From Bog-473 sp963782415 (GTDB lineage: Bacteria; Actinomycetota; Acidimicrobiia; Acidimicrobiales; RAAP-2), in contig CAWAJT010000004.1 of the NCBI GenBank assembly GCA_963782415.1, positions 930,001 to 994,000 on the forward strand: DNA of 64,000 nt. Reading direction: 5' to 3'. Position 1 is the first letter of the stretch. Every line of letters starts with the position of its first letter. The translations under genes and the position numbers were made by a program. This document shows positions 1 through 10,167 of this stretch, in pieces. The notes under the pieces were generated by a model. It was not told the origin of the DNA, did not search any database, and was given only the letters and a program-made list of their open reading frames with translations.

Positions 1-1
1 G

Positions 2-793
2 CCGAACTCGGTCGGACGGGGCTTCGCCGCACTCGGCGAGCGGCGGGTGGTCATGGTCGTTTCCGGGGAGGTGGAGCCCAGTCTGGCCGACGTAGTCACC
101 AACCTTGCCAGCGTGTGTTCAGAGGTCGGCCAGCGTGTGGCGCTGGTCAGCACCGCTGGCCTGGCCTCCATCGAAGCTGGTTCTGATTTGCCGCAGACCC
201 CGTTGTGGTGGAGGCAATGGCCCTCGCCCGGAAACGGCGCGGCCTTCACGTCAGAAGGGGAGAGGAACAGCCTTCTGAGCGGGCCGTTGGATCCGACGGA
301 TGTGGAGAACCTTTTGGGGGAGACAGGCATCCCCGGCGTCTCGCGCTTGGATTTGCGGTACTTCGTCGGGCATCCCACCCAAGTGGTGATTCGCGTCCCA
401 GAGGTGCTCGCCGCTCTGCGTGAGATCGTCGATGTGGTGTTTCTCGAAGTACCCTCTTATCTGTCGATACATCACGGCGAGGGACTGACGCCGCTCGCCG
501 ACGTAGTGCTCGTCGTGGCGGAGCGCGAGACGACGACTACCGCTGATATGCGCCGCTTGAGCGCAGTGCTGAGGCGCTTGAACGCACCGGTGGTCGGCAT
601 GGCTCTCACCGACGGGGGGCTCGAGATATACGACTGGGGCCGGGCCGATGCCGAACTCCAACCAGGACACGGTCTGGCGGAGGACGAGCGGGAACCGACG
701 CAGCAGATTCCGATCTCCGAGCCCCATGGTGACGTTGCCCTGCCACCACTCGACTCGCTGTCCGTCGTCGAGCATGCGCCGCGAGATGTCTGA
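2..793 (+). CDS. CpsD/CapB-like P-loop protein, C-terminal part (5' end outside window)
   Basis: The frame is open to the left edge, so the N-terminus is missing. The visible part resembles the cytoplasmic ATPase domain of bacterial tyrosine autokinases that control polysaccharide chain length. It has a beta-strand (VVMVVSG), a stretch where the P-loop should be (GEVEPSLADVVTNLA), then VALVST, a DVVFLEVPSYLS strand at the Walker B position and an ADVVLVVAERETTTTADMRR segment typical of the family. The P-loop Lys-Ser/Thr and the Walker A' Asp are absent, and there is no C-terminal tyrosine cluster. It is probably a non-catalytic homologue acting in glycan assembly at the membrane. Family placement is inferred from motif layout only. 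Confidence 0.6.
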   Translation, partial: PNSVGRGFAALGERRVVMVVSGEVEPSLADVVTNLASVCSEVGQRVALVSTAGLASIEAGSDLPQTPLWWRQWPSPGNGAAFTSEGERNSLLSGPLDPTDVENLLGETGIPGVSRLDLRYFVGHPTQVVIRVPEVLAALREIVDVVFLEVPSYLSIHHGEGLTPLADVVLVVAERETTTTADMRRLSAVLRRLNAPVVGMALTDGGLEIYDWGRADAELQPGHGLAEDEREPTQQIPISEPHGDVALPPLDSLSVVEHAPRDV

Positions 794-1045
794 GCAAGCT
801 GGCGGCGAAGCTACCTAGAACGGGCAAGAGCGGCAAATGAGTTCCACGTCAACTGCCTGATGCCGAGCCGCATCTGCCGCGCCGCTCAGCGTCCTCTTTC
901 GCTGTGCCGGGAGGAGCAACGAAGCTCGAACGACGAAACGATCATTGCGAATCATGGCGGTACCATCCACTGCAGTGGCGACCCTTGAGATAGACGAACT
1001 CGCACTCCTAAAGCAGCGCCGTCCTGGCGGATTGACCCGTGAGGT

Positions 1046-2515
1046 ATGAGACCCATCTTGACCCTCGATTCAGGAGACTCCTTCGAAACCAGATCCGGGC
1101 TTGAGGATCTAGCGCTCGAGTCGCGTCAGCCATTAGGAAGCGAGAGGCATGCTGCGTTCTATGTCGGAGCGGTGGTGTCGCTGGGTCTTTTGCTTATACA
1201 GCAGGGTCAGGTAACGGTTTCGGACGGCACGGACATGCTCGCCGTCTCCCAGTCCATCGTTCATCACGGGAGTGTGGCGGTGAGCCCGCAATTCGGGGTC
1301 ATGGGACGCGGCGGGCACTATTTCGCAAAATACGGCATCGGATTGAGCCTCGTCGCGGTTCCGTTTATCGCGCTGGGTGACCTCGTCAGTGTTGTAGCCG
1401 GCAATCAGCCCAAGCTCGAGGCGTTCTTCGCGGCTTCTTTGGTTCCATTACTCATGGGGTTGCTCGCGGCATCGCTGTTCCGAACGGCGCGCAAGCTGGG
1501 GGCCGGTTCCCGCTGGTCCGCTGTACTCGCAGTCGGATGTGTGTTCGGGACGTACGCCCTGCCCTACGGCAAGGACTTCTTTGCTGAGCCGTTGACGACG
1601 CTAGCCATCGTCTTGTCGATCGAACTCCTGGTCAACGACCGATTTGCGCTGGCAGGAGTCGCTCTCGCCGTTGCCATCACAACGCGACCCGAGTCGGTCG
1701 TGTTGGCCGCCGTCCTGCCGATGGTCGTCTGGGTCTTTCGGGGGTTTCGTCAATCCTTGGTCTACGGCGCGGTCGCAGCCATCGGCGCGATTGTCGATGC
1801 GGTGTACGACCAGTACCGGTTCGGCAGTGTCATAAGGAGTGGCTATGGCAGCGAAGGGTTCACGACTCCGTTTCTTCACGGTGCGAGTGGATTGCTCTTC
1901 TCCCCGGTGAAGAGCCTGCTCCTCTTCGCTCCATTCGTATTCCTCGTCGCTTTGGGCTCAATGCGTCTCTGGGCAGCCGAAAAGCAATTTGTCGTCGTTC
2001 TCACCGTCGCGAACTTCTTGGTCTTCTTCGTGCTCTCGGCGATCTGGCACTCGTGGCAGGGGGGTTGGAGTTGGGGTCCGCGCCTACTTTTGCCGGGCGT
2101 GATTCCGACAATGTTGCTGCTCTCACTCCTTAGCCGGAGGGAACGTCGAGTGGGTGTGGCCCTCCTGGTCGCTGGATTCGTCATCTCGGCGTCGACGATC
2201 TTGATCTCCACTCGGGCCCAGCAACTCGATCACCCAGTGCCGCCGATCGGACCCAGCGCCGTGCGTCAGTACCAACTCGTTCCCTCGGTGACCCGATATA
2301 CCGTCGACCACCTTCGGGTCACCGCGGGGGATTCTCGTCGATATCTGGCGATTTGGCAGGTGGCCCTCAGGGAGTTCGGCGCCAAGGGCCTGCTGGCAAG
2401 CGTTGTCGGATCACTCGTTCTGTTGGGAGCCCTGATCGTCGCAATTCGACGGAGTCCGCTCTGGCGCAGCCATGCCCCGCCAATCTCTGCGACCGCGCCC
2501 CACTCGACTGCCTAA
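1046..2515 (+). CDS. Polytopic membrane protein, glycosyltransferase-like (PMT/GT-C type)
   Basis: A 489-residue protein with about ten hydrophobic helices after a roughly 45-residue hydrophilic N-terminus. The first periplasmic-type loop carries an acidic SDGTDML motif and a GGHYFAKYGIG segment, as in actinobacterial GT-C or PMT-like proteins that use polyprenyl-linked sugars. It sits at the start of the surface-glycan locus. The ATG start has only a weak GAGG one base upstream. The exact donor and acceptor cannot be read from the sequence. It could also be a polymerase-like or purely structural membrane protein. Confidence 0.6.
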   Translation: MRPILTLDSGDSFETRSGLEDLALESRQPLGSERHAAFYVGAVVSLGLLLIQQGQVTVSDGTDMLAVSQSIVHHGSVAVSPQFGVMGRGGHYFAKYGIGLSLVAVPFIALGDLVSVVAGNQPKLEAFFAASLVPLLMGLLAASLFRTARKLGAGSRWSAVLAVGCVFGTYALPYGKDFFAEPLTTLAIVLSIELLVNDRFALAGVALAVAITTRPESVVLAAVLPMVVWVFRGFRQSLVYGAVAAIGAIVDAVYDQYRFGSVIRSGYGSEGFTTPFLHGASGLLFSPVKSLLLFAPFVFLVALGSMRLWAAEKQFVVVLTVANFLVFFVLSAIWHSWQGGWSWGPRLLLPGVIPTMLLLSLLSRRERRVGVALLVAGFVISASTILISTRAQQLDHPVPPIGPSAVRQYQLVPSVTRYTVDHLRVTAGDSRRYLAIWQVALREFGAKGLLASVVGSLVLLGALIVAIRRSPLWRSHAPPISATAPHSTA

Positions 2516-2837
2516 GGGCCGAGCCATGGCGCCCCCCGAGGCGACAGCGAGCAGCGCATCACTGAGCGTGCATGGGCGGCAGTGCTGACGGCAACCGACG
2601 ATGCATGTCCCAATGTTCTGGTGATGGTCGCACCGTGGGATCTCGACCGGCGTATCGAAGGGCCATCCCCCCTTGGGGGGCACCGCTAGCGAATTGAGCA
2701 ATGTGCCAACAATTCCTCGCTTGTCGGTGCAACTCTTATCAAGTGGCTCTACCGGGCTAGGGTGCCCGTCTGGGAGGGTTTCACAGTCTTTCCAGCTCAA
2801 TTCCGACGGATGAGCGTGAAGTCGTCAGTTTCTACCC
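2516..2837. other. Intergenic stretch without a gene
   Basis: 322 bases between two membrane-protein genes. The only structure seen is the palindrome CCCCCC-TT-GGGGGG at 2667-2680 and a weak CGGGC/GCCCG stem near 2753-2770. Neither has a T-run, so they are at most weak terminators. No convincing promoter boxes were found. Confidence 0.5.
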
Positions 2838-4160
2838 ATGAATGACGCCCCATACACCGGCACGATCCCCTCAAACCCGATTGTCGTGGTCGTCCTTGCG
2901 ATCGCGCTGTTCGTGCTGGGCCGACGCATCAACCGCCGGATCGTGGCGGCCGAGGGCGGGGATCCGTGGTTGGCCAAAGCTCTGACGGTCTGCCTCGTGC
3001 TCCACCTCGTTGCGGCACCGCTACAGATCTGGACTGTGAATCACCTCTACGGGGGGGTCGCCGACTTCACGCGCTACATCTACCGGGGTGCCGCCATGGC
3101 GAGCTCCTTCCGCCATTTCAACTTCACCCTGCCTCCAGGGCTCGGAGGAATTGTGGACAACGGCTCTATCAGCATTGTCGCAGCGGTTCTGTTTGCTCTG
3201 GTCGGAATCAACCAGACCGCTGCGTTCCTAATTATGAGCTTCCTCTCATTCATCGGGATCACGTGTTTCTACCGAGCCTTCACCCTCACGTTCGGTGGGG
3301 CCGGCAACCGCCGCTACGGGTATCTGATCTTCTTCCTTCCAAGCTTGATCTTCTGGACCGCGGACGTCAGCAAAGAGGGAATCATGATGTTCCTCATTGG
3401 GGTGCTGACCTACGGTTGTGCGAAGGTCCTGGCCCGTCAGGGCGGTTTTGGTCCATGGCTGTTGATCCTGGGATCCTGCGCAGGGTCTCTGTTCATCCGC
3501 CCGAATGAGATGCTGCTCGTCTTGGGCGGATTCGCCATTGCAATGATCTTTCGCCCCACCCCGGCTTCAATCAAATTCGAGCCAGCTCGTCGGACGACAT
3601 CACTATTACTGCTCGCCGTGCTGGTGGGTGTCGTCATGTTCGTGACGCTCCATTTTCTTCCTGGTCTCCACGGCTCCGTCAATCTTTCGTCGATCAACAA
3701 GAACAACCAGGGCCCCGGGGCGGGGTTCGGCAGTAGCGGCGTCGCGTACTCAGGGAGCCCCCTCTATTTTCCACGGGACGTGTATGTCGTACTGTTCGAT
3801 CCGTTGCCCTTCAGCGCCCACGGCGGCGGAGAGATGTTCCAGGCATTGCAGAACACGGTGCTCATTGTGGTGCTGTTCCTGGGACTTCGCAGTTTGCGCA
3901 TCTTGCCTCGAGCGTCATTGGCCCGCCCGTATTTGATCATGTGCGTCGTCTATGTGATCAGCTTCTGCTATTTCTTCGCGTCATTGGGCAACCTCGGGTT
4001 GATCGCACGGGAGGCGACAGTGATGGTGCCGCTCTATCTCGTACTCTTGTGTATCCCACGCGGCCGACGCCACGGCCCACCCCGCTACATCTGGGAGCTC
4101 ACGCGCAGGCAGCGAGCAGCGCGCAAAAGAGCGATGGCACAGGGACGGCCAGCCTTCTGA
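2838..4160 (+). CDS. Polytopic membrane protein, candidate polysaccharide polymerase
   Basis: A 440-residue protein with about ten transmembrane segments and a basic C-terminal tail (RRQRAARKRAMAQGR). The FWTADVSKEGIMMFL segment resembles the conserved loop of EpsG/Wzy-like and related large membrane proteins in exopolysaccharide loci (FW..d..KE/KD). A long soluble loop lies between residues about 275 and 325. Position in a glycosyltransferase cluster supports a polymerase or ligase role, but O-antigen polymerases diverge too far for certainty. Its stop codon lies in the left arm of a 10-bp inverted repeat shared with the convergent neighbour. Confidence 0.5.
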   Translation: MNDAPYTGTIPSNPIVVVVLAIALFVLGRRINRRIVAAEGGDPWLAKALTVCLVLHLVAAPLQIWTVNHLYGGVADFTRYIYRGAAMASSFRHFNFTLPPGLGGIVDNGSISIVAAVLFALVGINQTAAFLIMSFLSFIGITCFYRAFTLTFGGAGNRRYGYLIFFLPSLIFWTADVSKEGIMMFLIGVLTYGCAKVLARQGGFGPWLLILGSCAGSLFIRPNEMLLVLGGFAIAMIFRPTPASIKFEPARRTTSLLLLAVLVGVVMFVTLHFLPGLHGSVNLSSINKNNQGPGAGFGSSGVAYSGSPLYFPRDVYVVLFDPLPFSAHGGGEMFQALQNTVLIVVLFLGLRSLRILPRASLARPYLIMCVVYVISFCYFFASLGNLGLIAREATVMVPLYLVLLCIPRGRRHGPPRYIWELTRRQRAARKRAMAQGRPAF

Positions 4161-4187
4161 CGGGCAGTATTCGCTAGCTGCCCGTCA
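4158..4187. terminator. Inverted repeat between convergent genes, probable bidirectional terminator
   Basis: A perfect 10-bp inverted repeat TGACGGGCAG / CTGCCCGTCA with a 10-base loop. It overlaps the stop codon of the plus-strand membrane protein and the stop of the minus-strand glycosyltransferase. There is no long T-run, so termination strength is uncertain. Confidence 0.6.
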
Positions 4188-5280
4188 TTGAGTGCAAGGT
4201 CGCTCGCCAGCGGTCGGCCATCAAATCCAGATTGAATTCCGATTCGCACCGAGCGCGGGCCGACTGGCCCATGGCGACACGCAGGCTATGACTCTCCAAA
4301 AGCACTCCGATAGCCGTAACCATCGTCGGGACCGAGTAGTCGACGATGACCCCGGTCGTGCCATCACTGACTACCGTGTCGGCCCCGGGTACGGGTGTCG
4401 AGACGGCCGGAAGGCCGCTCAGCCCCGCCTCAATCAGCACGCCGGGCATGCCCTCGCCGGTGGGGAGGCTGGTGAATACAAAGATCTCCGAGGTGCGTAG
4501 GAGCTCTGGCACATCAGAACGCGGTCCGAGCAGATCGACCCCATGGGTGGCGGCAAGCGGGACAAGGCTCTCCGCGAGGGGCCCGTCGCCGACCATGACG
4601 GCGCGGAACTGGCGTCCCTCGGCACGAAGATCGCGAACGACCTGTATGAACCGGTCGGGCTGCTTTTGGGATGTCAGCGCTCCCACGAAAATGAGAGTGG
4701 GTTCGTGGGAACGATCCCAAGATGTCCGGGGATGAAACTTCTCCGGGTCTCGTCCATTTGGTATCACCACGGCCCGCTGGGGGGCGACTCGGAATTGACC
4801 GGTGCACTCGTCGAGGACCTCGTTGCCGACCGCGACGACCAGCTTCGCCTGGGCCATGATGCGCCTCCAGAGCCACCGGTGAAACGCCGTCGTTCGTCCC
4901 GTATAGGTCCCAATGACGTAATACGCCAGCGGGCGACCCGTGCCAATGACGCCGGGGAGGGCGTATTTCATCGCATCACCTCCGTGGGCCACCACGCCCG
5001 CCGGATTGAGTCGGGCAAGGACCTGGCGCAGTCGCAGCGCCACGCGCGGTTGGAAGCCCTCGGCGGTATGGCTGCTTGCCGCAAATCCCAGCTCCAAGTC
5101 AATTTCGACCTCCCGCGGTCCGTCGAAGAGTCCGAGGAGCCGGTGGTGTTCACGTCCAGGCTCGTCGAGTCGATCGACCAGAAGGCGCGCCGCGAGCTGC
5201 GCACCTCGGGCGCGCGGCGAGGGGATGATATGCACGGTCAGCGGAGTCGCCTCATCGTTTCCGAGATGCGTCGTCATCCG
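4174..5280 (-). CDS. GT4-family glycosyltransferase
   Basis: A retaining GT-B glycosyltransferase of about 368 residues that adds a sugar to a lipid-linked glycan on the cytoplasmic face. The C-terminal half has the GT4 signature: LIFVGALTSQKQPDRF, then AVMVGDGPLAESL, LGPRSDVPELL, and the acidic EGMPGVLIEAGLSGLPAVST motif that holds the donor nucleotide. The ATG at 5280 is chosen because GGAAGGA lies 9 bases upstream. An upstream extension exists but lacks support. It is convergent with the preceding membrane protein. Confidence 0.85.
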   Translation of the reverse strand, partial: RMTTHLGNDEATPLTVHIIPSPRARGAQLAARLLVDRLDEPGREHHRLLGLFDGPREVEIDLELGFAASSHTAEGFQPRVALRLRQVLARLNPAGVVAHGGDAMKYALPGVIGTGRPLAYYVIGTYTGRTTAFHRWLWRRIMAQAKLVVAVGNEVLDECTGQFRVAPQRAVVIPNGRDPEKFHPRTSWDRSHEPTLIFVGALTSQKQPDRFIQVVRDLRAEGRQFRAVMVGDGPLAESLVPLAATHGVDLLGPRSDVPELLRTSEIFVFTSLPTGEGMPGVLIEAGLSGLPAVSTPVPGADTVVSDGTTGVIVDYSVPTMVTAIGVLLESHSLRVAMGQSARARCESEFNLDLMADRWRATLHSMTGS

Positions 5281-5586
5281 CGAGCGTCCTTCCCCCTGGT
5301 TCTCTGCGATGGCGATCGCACCGTAGCAGCGCCGATCGCGGGTCACGATCGGGCGGCCTGTTCGCTACCATTACGGGTCCTTGGGGGAATGGGACGGCAG
5401 CGCGGCCTATTGTCCCCCGATGCCGAGTCCCCGGGATGTGCACGTGAATCATGATGGTCGCCGTCGAATATTTGTGGCCGGATACGGTCAGCCGTTCAGC
5501 CATCTTTCAGCTTTGACGAATCTGCGGCGATCCGATCGAGATGCCCTGGTATGCCATGCGGGCGTTATGTTGCGTGGAGCTGCCTG

Positions 5587-6816
5587 GTGAGATCGCTGTT
5601 GGTCGCAGACAACGTCCCGTGGCCGCCCCTCGGTGGCGCGCTCGTGCGCTTGGCCCAGATCGTCGAGGCCGTGGCCTCGGTCTCGGACGTCGACCTCTTC
5701 GTCCTTCACAACCAGAGCCAGTCGAAGGTCGTCATACCCGAGACCATTCCCATCGTGCGCTCCAAGGGCGTGCAGAACCCGCGCACCTCTGCCCGGCTTC
5801 GATGGCGACTGGAATGGGCCGTCCGAGGGGGCCTTCCGATCGAGGTCGTCATGCCCCGGGCCGACCGGGCGCCTCGGTCGGCGCTGCACGAGTGGGCCCG
5901 GCCCCCCTATGACGTCGTGTGGTTCTCGACGGCGCGCTCATACGAGTGGTTGGGTCGGCCGGCGATGGGTCCAACCATCGTCGACTTGGACAACCTCGAA
6001 GACGAGAAGTGTCGGCTTCGGGCAGCACTGCTGAGGGATCAGATGAGATCCTCGAGCTGGAGAGCCTCTGTGCGGAACCGTCTGGCGTTGCATCAGGTCC
6101 GACTTAACGGCAGCGATTGGCGCCGATTCCAGAGGTCGGTCGCGGGTCAGGTCGACAAGGTGGTCATTGCCAGCGACCTCGATGCCGCCAGATCCGGGCT
6201 AGCAAACGTCGTTGTGATTCCAAACACGTACCCGCGACCCGCAACGCCGCGTGGAGAACCGGCCGCCAGCAAGCCGCCCCGCGTTCTCTTCCAAGGTTAT
6301 CTCGGATATCCGCCAAACATCGACGCGGCGCAGTGGCTGTCTGCATCCGTTGCTCCACTCATCCGGGCGGCAGTCCCCGAGACGGAAGTGCGACTCGTGG
6401 GCCGTCCAGGGGAGAATGTCACCAGGCTCCATCAACCTGGCGTGGTCACAGTGGTCGGTGAGGTGCCATCCATGGATGATGAGCTGGCTCGGACCACGGT
6501 GGCCATTGTCCCACTCCGCTACGGCAGCGGGACAAGGGTGAAGATCCTCGAGTCCTTTGCACACCGGATCCCCGTGGTGTCGACCACCCTTGGCGCGGAG
6601 GGGTTGGATGTCGAGGACGGGGTTCATTTGCTGCTCGCTGACGATGCGGAGGGGCTTGCCGCGGCCACAGTTCGGTTGCTGGGCGATTCGGAGCTCCGTG
6701 TCCGTCTGGCCGACGAGGCTCACAGGCGGTACCTGGACCGCTATGACGGGCGTATCGCCGATCAGGGCGTCCGGCGCCTCGTCGAAGAGGTGGCGAGTCG
6801 GAGCACGCGCTCGTAG
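5587..6816 (+). CDS. GT4-like glycosyltransferase, paralogue A of three
   Basis: A 409-residue GT-B protein. It begins with an LLVADNVPWPPLGG loop and has a central VVIPNTYPRP linker. The C-terminal donor site reads GSGTRVKILESFAHRIPVVS followed by TTLGAEGLDVEDGVHLLLA. It shares these motifs with two further genes in this locus (18713-19957 and 27253-28557). GTG at 5587 is chosen for the GGAG 7 bases upstream and because the N-terminus then matches the paralogues. Its last 55 bases overlap the convergent gene on the other strand. Confidence 0.85.
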   Translation: MRSLLVADNVPWPPLGGALVRLAQIVEAVASVSDVDLFVLHNQSQSKVVIPETIPIVRSKGVQNPRTSARLRWRLEWAVRGGLPIEVVMPRADRAPRSALHEWARPPYDVVWFSTARSYEWLGRPAMGPTIVDLDNLEDEKCRLRAALLRDQMRSSSWRASVRNRLALHQVRLNGSDWRRFQRSVAGQVDKVVIASDLDAARSGLANVVVIPNTYPRPATPRGEPAASKPPRVLFQGYLGYPPNIDAAQWLSASVAPLIRAAVPETEVRLVGRPGENVTRLHQPGVVTVVGEVPSMDDELARTTVAIVPLRYGSGTRVKILESFAHRIPVVSTTLGAEGLDVEDGVHLLLADDAEGLAAATVRLLGDSELRVRLADEAHRRYLDRYDGRIADQGVRRLVEEVASRSTRS

Positions 6817-7945
6817 GCATCCATCGTCTTGGCAACGACCGCTCGGTCGTCGAATTCCGCCTCAGCCTTGCGACGGCCGGCGGCACCCATGCGATGACGG
6901 AGCTCCGGATCGACAAGCAGTTCCTCAATGGCCGCTGCCAGTCGTGCCTCGTCATGGACGGGGACCAGGAGCCCGGTCTGTCCGTCTGACACCGCCTGGC
7001 GGCAGCCGCGGATGTCGGTCGCGATGACCGGCAGACCGCTGGCCGCTGCTTCCATGGCGGACCGGGGAAAGCCCTCCCGGTATGACGGAAGCACGAAGAG
7101 ATCAAAGGCTGGGTAGACATCTTCCATGTGGTCCCTCTCACCAGCGAAAACGAACTGCCCGCGGCCCTCAAGCGCAGAGAGCTCGGCGGGTGGAATCGCA
7201 TCTGCCTTGTCGGGATCCGAACCTCCGACGACAACGAAGACGACCTCCGGGTGCCGCTCACGCAGCGTTTCGGCCGCGGCAAAGAGCTCGCGGAAGCCCT
7301 TCTGCCACACGAGCCGAGCCACGACTCCGACGACGAGTGCATCCTGGTCGAGCGCAAGGTCCGCCCTGGTTCGGTGCCGACGTCCGTCTTGTCCAGGATG
7401 GAAACGCTCCAGCTCGACGCCGTTCCCTAACAGCACGAGCTTCCGACGCGGCACGCCAAGTCGAGCCAGCACAGCAAGATCATCGGGGTTCTGGATCAGC
7501 TCGGCCCCTGAACAGAGGGAGGCGGCGCGTTCGAGGGTGTACACGACTGCCTTCCGGGCAAGGCGATCCTCGGGGCTCGCGTACAGTCCGTGCACGGTGT
7601 TGACGACGCCAGGTACCCCAGCGGTCCGGGCGGCAACTCTTCCGTAGATCCCTGGTTTCGGGTTGTGGGTGTGGACAATGTCGGGCTTGAGTCGACGGAA
7701 GAGTCGCCACAGTTCGACAAGGGCCAACATGTCCTGGCCGGCCGCAACGGACCGCGTCGCATGGCGGAGTGGCACGTGACGAATTCCCAGGTCTCCAACT
7801 CGGACACGAAGGGTCCGGGAGCGGACACTCCGATCACCTCCATTCCTGCGTCGGCAAAGGCTCGGAGCTGTGGGCCCAAGAGGAGCACCAGGCTCATATC
7901 GACGGTGGTGACGTGAATGAGTCTCTTTCCCGCCAGCGTGCTCAA
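6762..7945 (-). CDS. GT4-family glycosyltransferase, frameshifted near 7790
   Basis: The N-terminal part (MSTLAGKRLIHVTTVDMSLV to ...GPFVSELET) is in one frame and the rest (LGIRHVPLRHATRSV, then DIVHTHNPKPGIYGRVAA and the donor site SYREGFPRSAMEAAASGLPV) in another. The join lies at about 7785-7795 and needs one added base, or two removed. The protein is otherwise complete, about 394 residues, with typical GT4 motifs (VVARLVWQKGFRELF, VVVGGSDPD). The TTG start overlaps the upstream stop (TTGA), indicating translational coupling. It is probably intact in the organism and broken by a sequence error. Confidence 0.8.
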
Positions 7946-9109
7946 CGTGAGCTGACCATCTGCATATAGATGTCACCGACCGCTCGGTTGGCTTCGGCGA
8001 TATCAAACATGGAACTACGCAGTTTGGCCTGTCGGCCGAGGCGATCGCGAAGGGCCGGATCGAGCGCCAATCGCTTGATGGCCTCAGCCAAAGTGGCCGG
8101 TTCTCCCGGCGGTACCAGAATGGCGTCGACCTCATCCTCGAGGACCTGGGGAATCCCACCGACCCGTGAAGCAACGATCGGCAGGCCAACGCTCGTCGCC
8201 TCCATCGAGCGCGACGGGAAGCCCCTCATGGCGAGACGCCAATACGAAGGCATCGGCACCCGCAAGCAGTGTGAGGACGTCCGTGCGCTGGCCCAGGAAC
8301 ATAAATCGGTTTCCGAGACCAAGCTGGTCGTGCTTCGCCGAGAGTGTGTCGCGCAACGGACCACGCCCCACAGCGGCGATTCTGATCGGAAGATTGCTGC
8401 CTGCAACGAACGTCGCTGCATCGAGCAATACGTCGTAGCCCTTCTCGATCCGCAGGTTGGCGACGGTCATGACGAGTAGTTCCTCGTCGTTCAGTCCCAG
8501 TTCGTTTCGCACGAGGGTACGAATTTCGGCACGGCGCTCGATCAGGGAGTCCGATTGCGAAAGGTCGACGCCATGGACGACCGTCGTGGCCCGCTTCTGC
8601 AGAGAGCTCGGGAGGGCGTCGAACGAGGCGGGTGAGACCGTGACCAACCGCTCCCCATGAGCCATCGAGGCTCGCAGGAGTAGGCGGTTCACGAGCTTCG
8701 AACGATCCCAGAGGCTGTGTTCGGTGTACACGACACCGGGGCGCGTCGAGCGCGGGAGCGAGGCCACAACCAGCTGCCCGAATGCGGCGGCATACGGGAG
8801 GTGGAAGTGGACGATGTCGTAGCGCCGCGATACCAGGTATCGCCGGAGTTTCGCCATCCATCGCAGGTCGGCGTTGTGGATGGCACCGAGGCCGTAGACC
8901 GGCGTCCCCCCGGCGCGGATACCGGGTACCAGAGCATCCTGCTCCTGTAGGACGTAGGCCACTTCGTATTCGAAGCGGGAAGCATCCACGGTCGCCACCA
9001 TGTCCGCCAACAGCCGTTCGGCGCCCCCGTAACCCAGGCACTTGATGACAAGCAGGACTCTCAGGGGTTGCTGGGGCGCCCGGCCTGGCCAGCCCTCTCC
9101 GACGCCCAC
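7942..9109 (-). CDS. GT4-family glycosyltransferase, frameshifted near 8206
   Basis: N-terminal LRVLLVIKCLGYGGAERLL is the classic GT4 start with its glycine loop. DIVHFHLPYAAAFG, VYTEHS, VANLRIEKGYDVLLDA and ASRHEGLPVAL follow. After VAL the frame changes at base 8206 (one extra base), and MEATSVGLPIVASRVGGIP completes the E-x7-E donor motif. The reconstructed length is about 388 residues. The start is a GTG at 9109 without a clear ribosome site. It forms a two-gene minus-strand operon with the next glycosyltransferase. The conserved motif on both sides of the shift argues for a sequence error rather than decay. Confidence 0.8.
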
Positions 9110-9246
9110 CAGGCGATAGTATCGGTCCTACGCGTCCTGGGCCGCCGTAGGGGGCGGTGCTATGGGTCGGTAGTGGCGGCTGCGCGATACTGTCACTCTT
9201 CAATGTCGGTCTGAGGGATGGCCTGCGGTCGCGGGTGGAGAGGGTG

Positions 9247-10167
9247 ATGGATGCGATGGCCTTGTCGACTCCCGCAGAAGGGAGCGCACCGTTGGCCTCG
9301 GGCAAATTGCAGATAGGCGATAGCTCGGCCTTGCCACCCGAGCCGCCCAGCCACCTGATTTATCGGCACGAAGCCCGGGTGAGAAAATCGCTGAGCGATC
9401 TGTGGGCGAGCCGCGACATCATCTACACGCTGGCAGAGCGGGATATTCGCGCCCAGTACAAGCAAGCGACTCTGGGCGTGCTCTGGGCCCTCATTGCGCC
9501 TATAGCGATGCTCGGCATCTTCACCATTATCTTCTCGCGAACGAAGGCATTGGGGATTCCGCCCGGGGTCCCATACCCGATTTTCGCCTTCATCGGAATC
9601 CTGGCGTGGACCTTCTTCGCACAGGCGTTGGGCACCGGAGGAACCGCGCTCCTGACGAACCACGATCTGATGAGCAAGACGCAGTTCCCGCGAGAGTGCT
9701 TTCCTCTGGAGACGATACTGGTCAACGCAGTGAATGCGGTCTTGGCGTGGATACCTCTGGTAATTCTCTTCGTCGTCTATCGCTTTGTTCCACACGTCCA
9801 GACCGTGTGGGTACCGCTGTTCATCGTGATCGAGGTGCTCTTCACCATCGGACTCACGCTCGGTGTATCGGCCCTGATTATCCAGATGCGTGACCTCGCG
9901 GAGGTGTTGCCGATCATCATCCAGCTGGGGTTGTTTGTCACGCCGGTGATCTGGGAGTTCTCCCTCATCCCGGCGAAGCTGCGCATTGTCTACGGCTTCT
10001 TCAATCCGCTGGGTCCAGTGATCGACGACACCCGCCGCGCCATGCTGCTCGGCCAAAACCCGGTCCCCGGACCTTTGTTGGCAGCCATTGCAGGAACCGT
10101 GTTCTATCTCGTTGTTGGCTATCGGCTCTTCAAGCGGTTTGAGGTGAACTTTGCCGACATTGCCTAA
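9247..10167 (+). CDS. Polysaccharide ABC exporter permease (Wzm/TagG type)
   Basis: A 306-residue ABC-2 permease. A hydrophilic N-terminus carries the conserved RDIRAQYKQATLGVLWALIA amphipathic segment, followed by six hydrophobic segments. It pairs with the ATPase that starts inside its 3' end to export lipid-linked polysaccharide across the membrane. ATG 9247 is chosen because GGAG lies 6 bases upstream. Alternative in-frame starts exist at 9157 (GTG) and 9256 (ATG). Co-occurrence with a WecA-type priming transferase fits ABC-dependent glycan synthesis. Confidence 0.9.
   Translation: MDAMALSTPAEGSAPLASGKLQIGDSSALPPEPPSHLIYRHEARVRKSLSDLWASRDIIYTLAERDIRAQYKQATLGVLWALIAPIAMLGIFTIIFSRTKALGIPPGVPYPIFAFIGILAWTFFAQALGTGGTALLTNHDLMSKTQFPRECFPLETILVNAVNAVLAWIPLVILFVVYRFVPHVQTVWVPLFIVIEVLFTIGLTLGVSALIIQMRDLAEVLPIIIQLGLFVTPVIWEFSLIPAKLRIVYGFFNPLGPVIDDTRRAMLLGQNPVPGPLLAAIAGTVFYLVVGYRLFKRFEVNFADIA

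Noticed and set aside
4543..5454. Plus-strand 303-codon frame opposite the GT4 gene
   Set aside because: Antisense to a well-supported glycosyltransferase, with no motif of its own.
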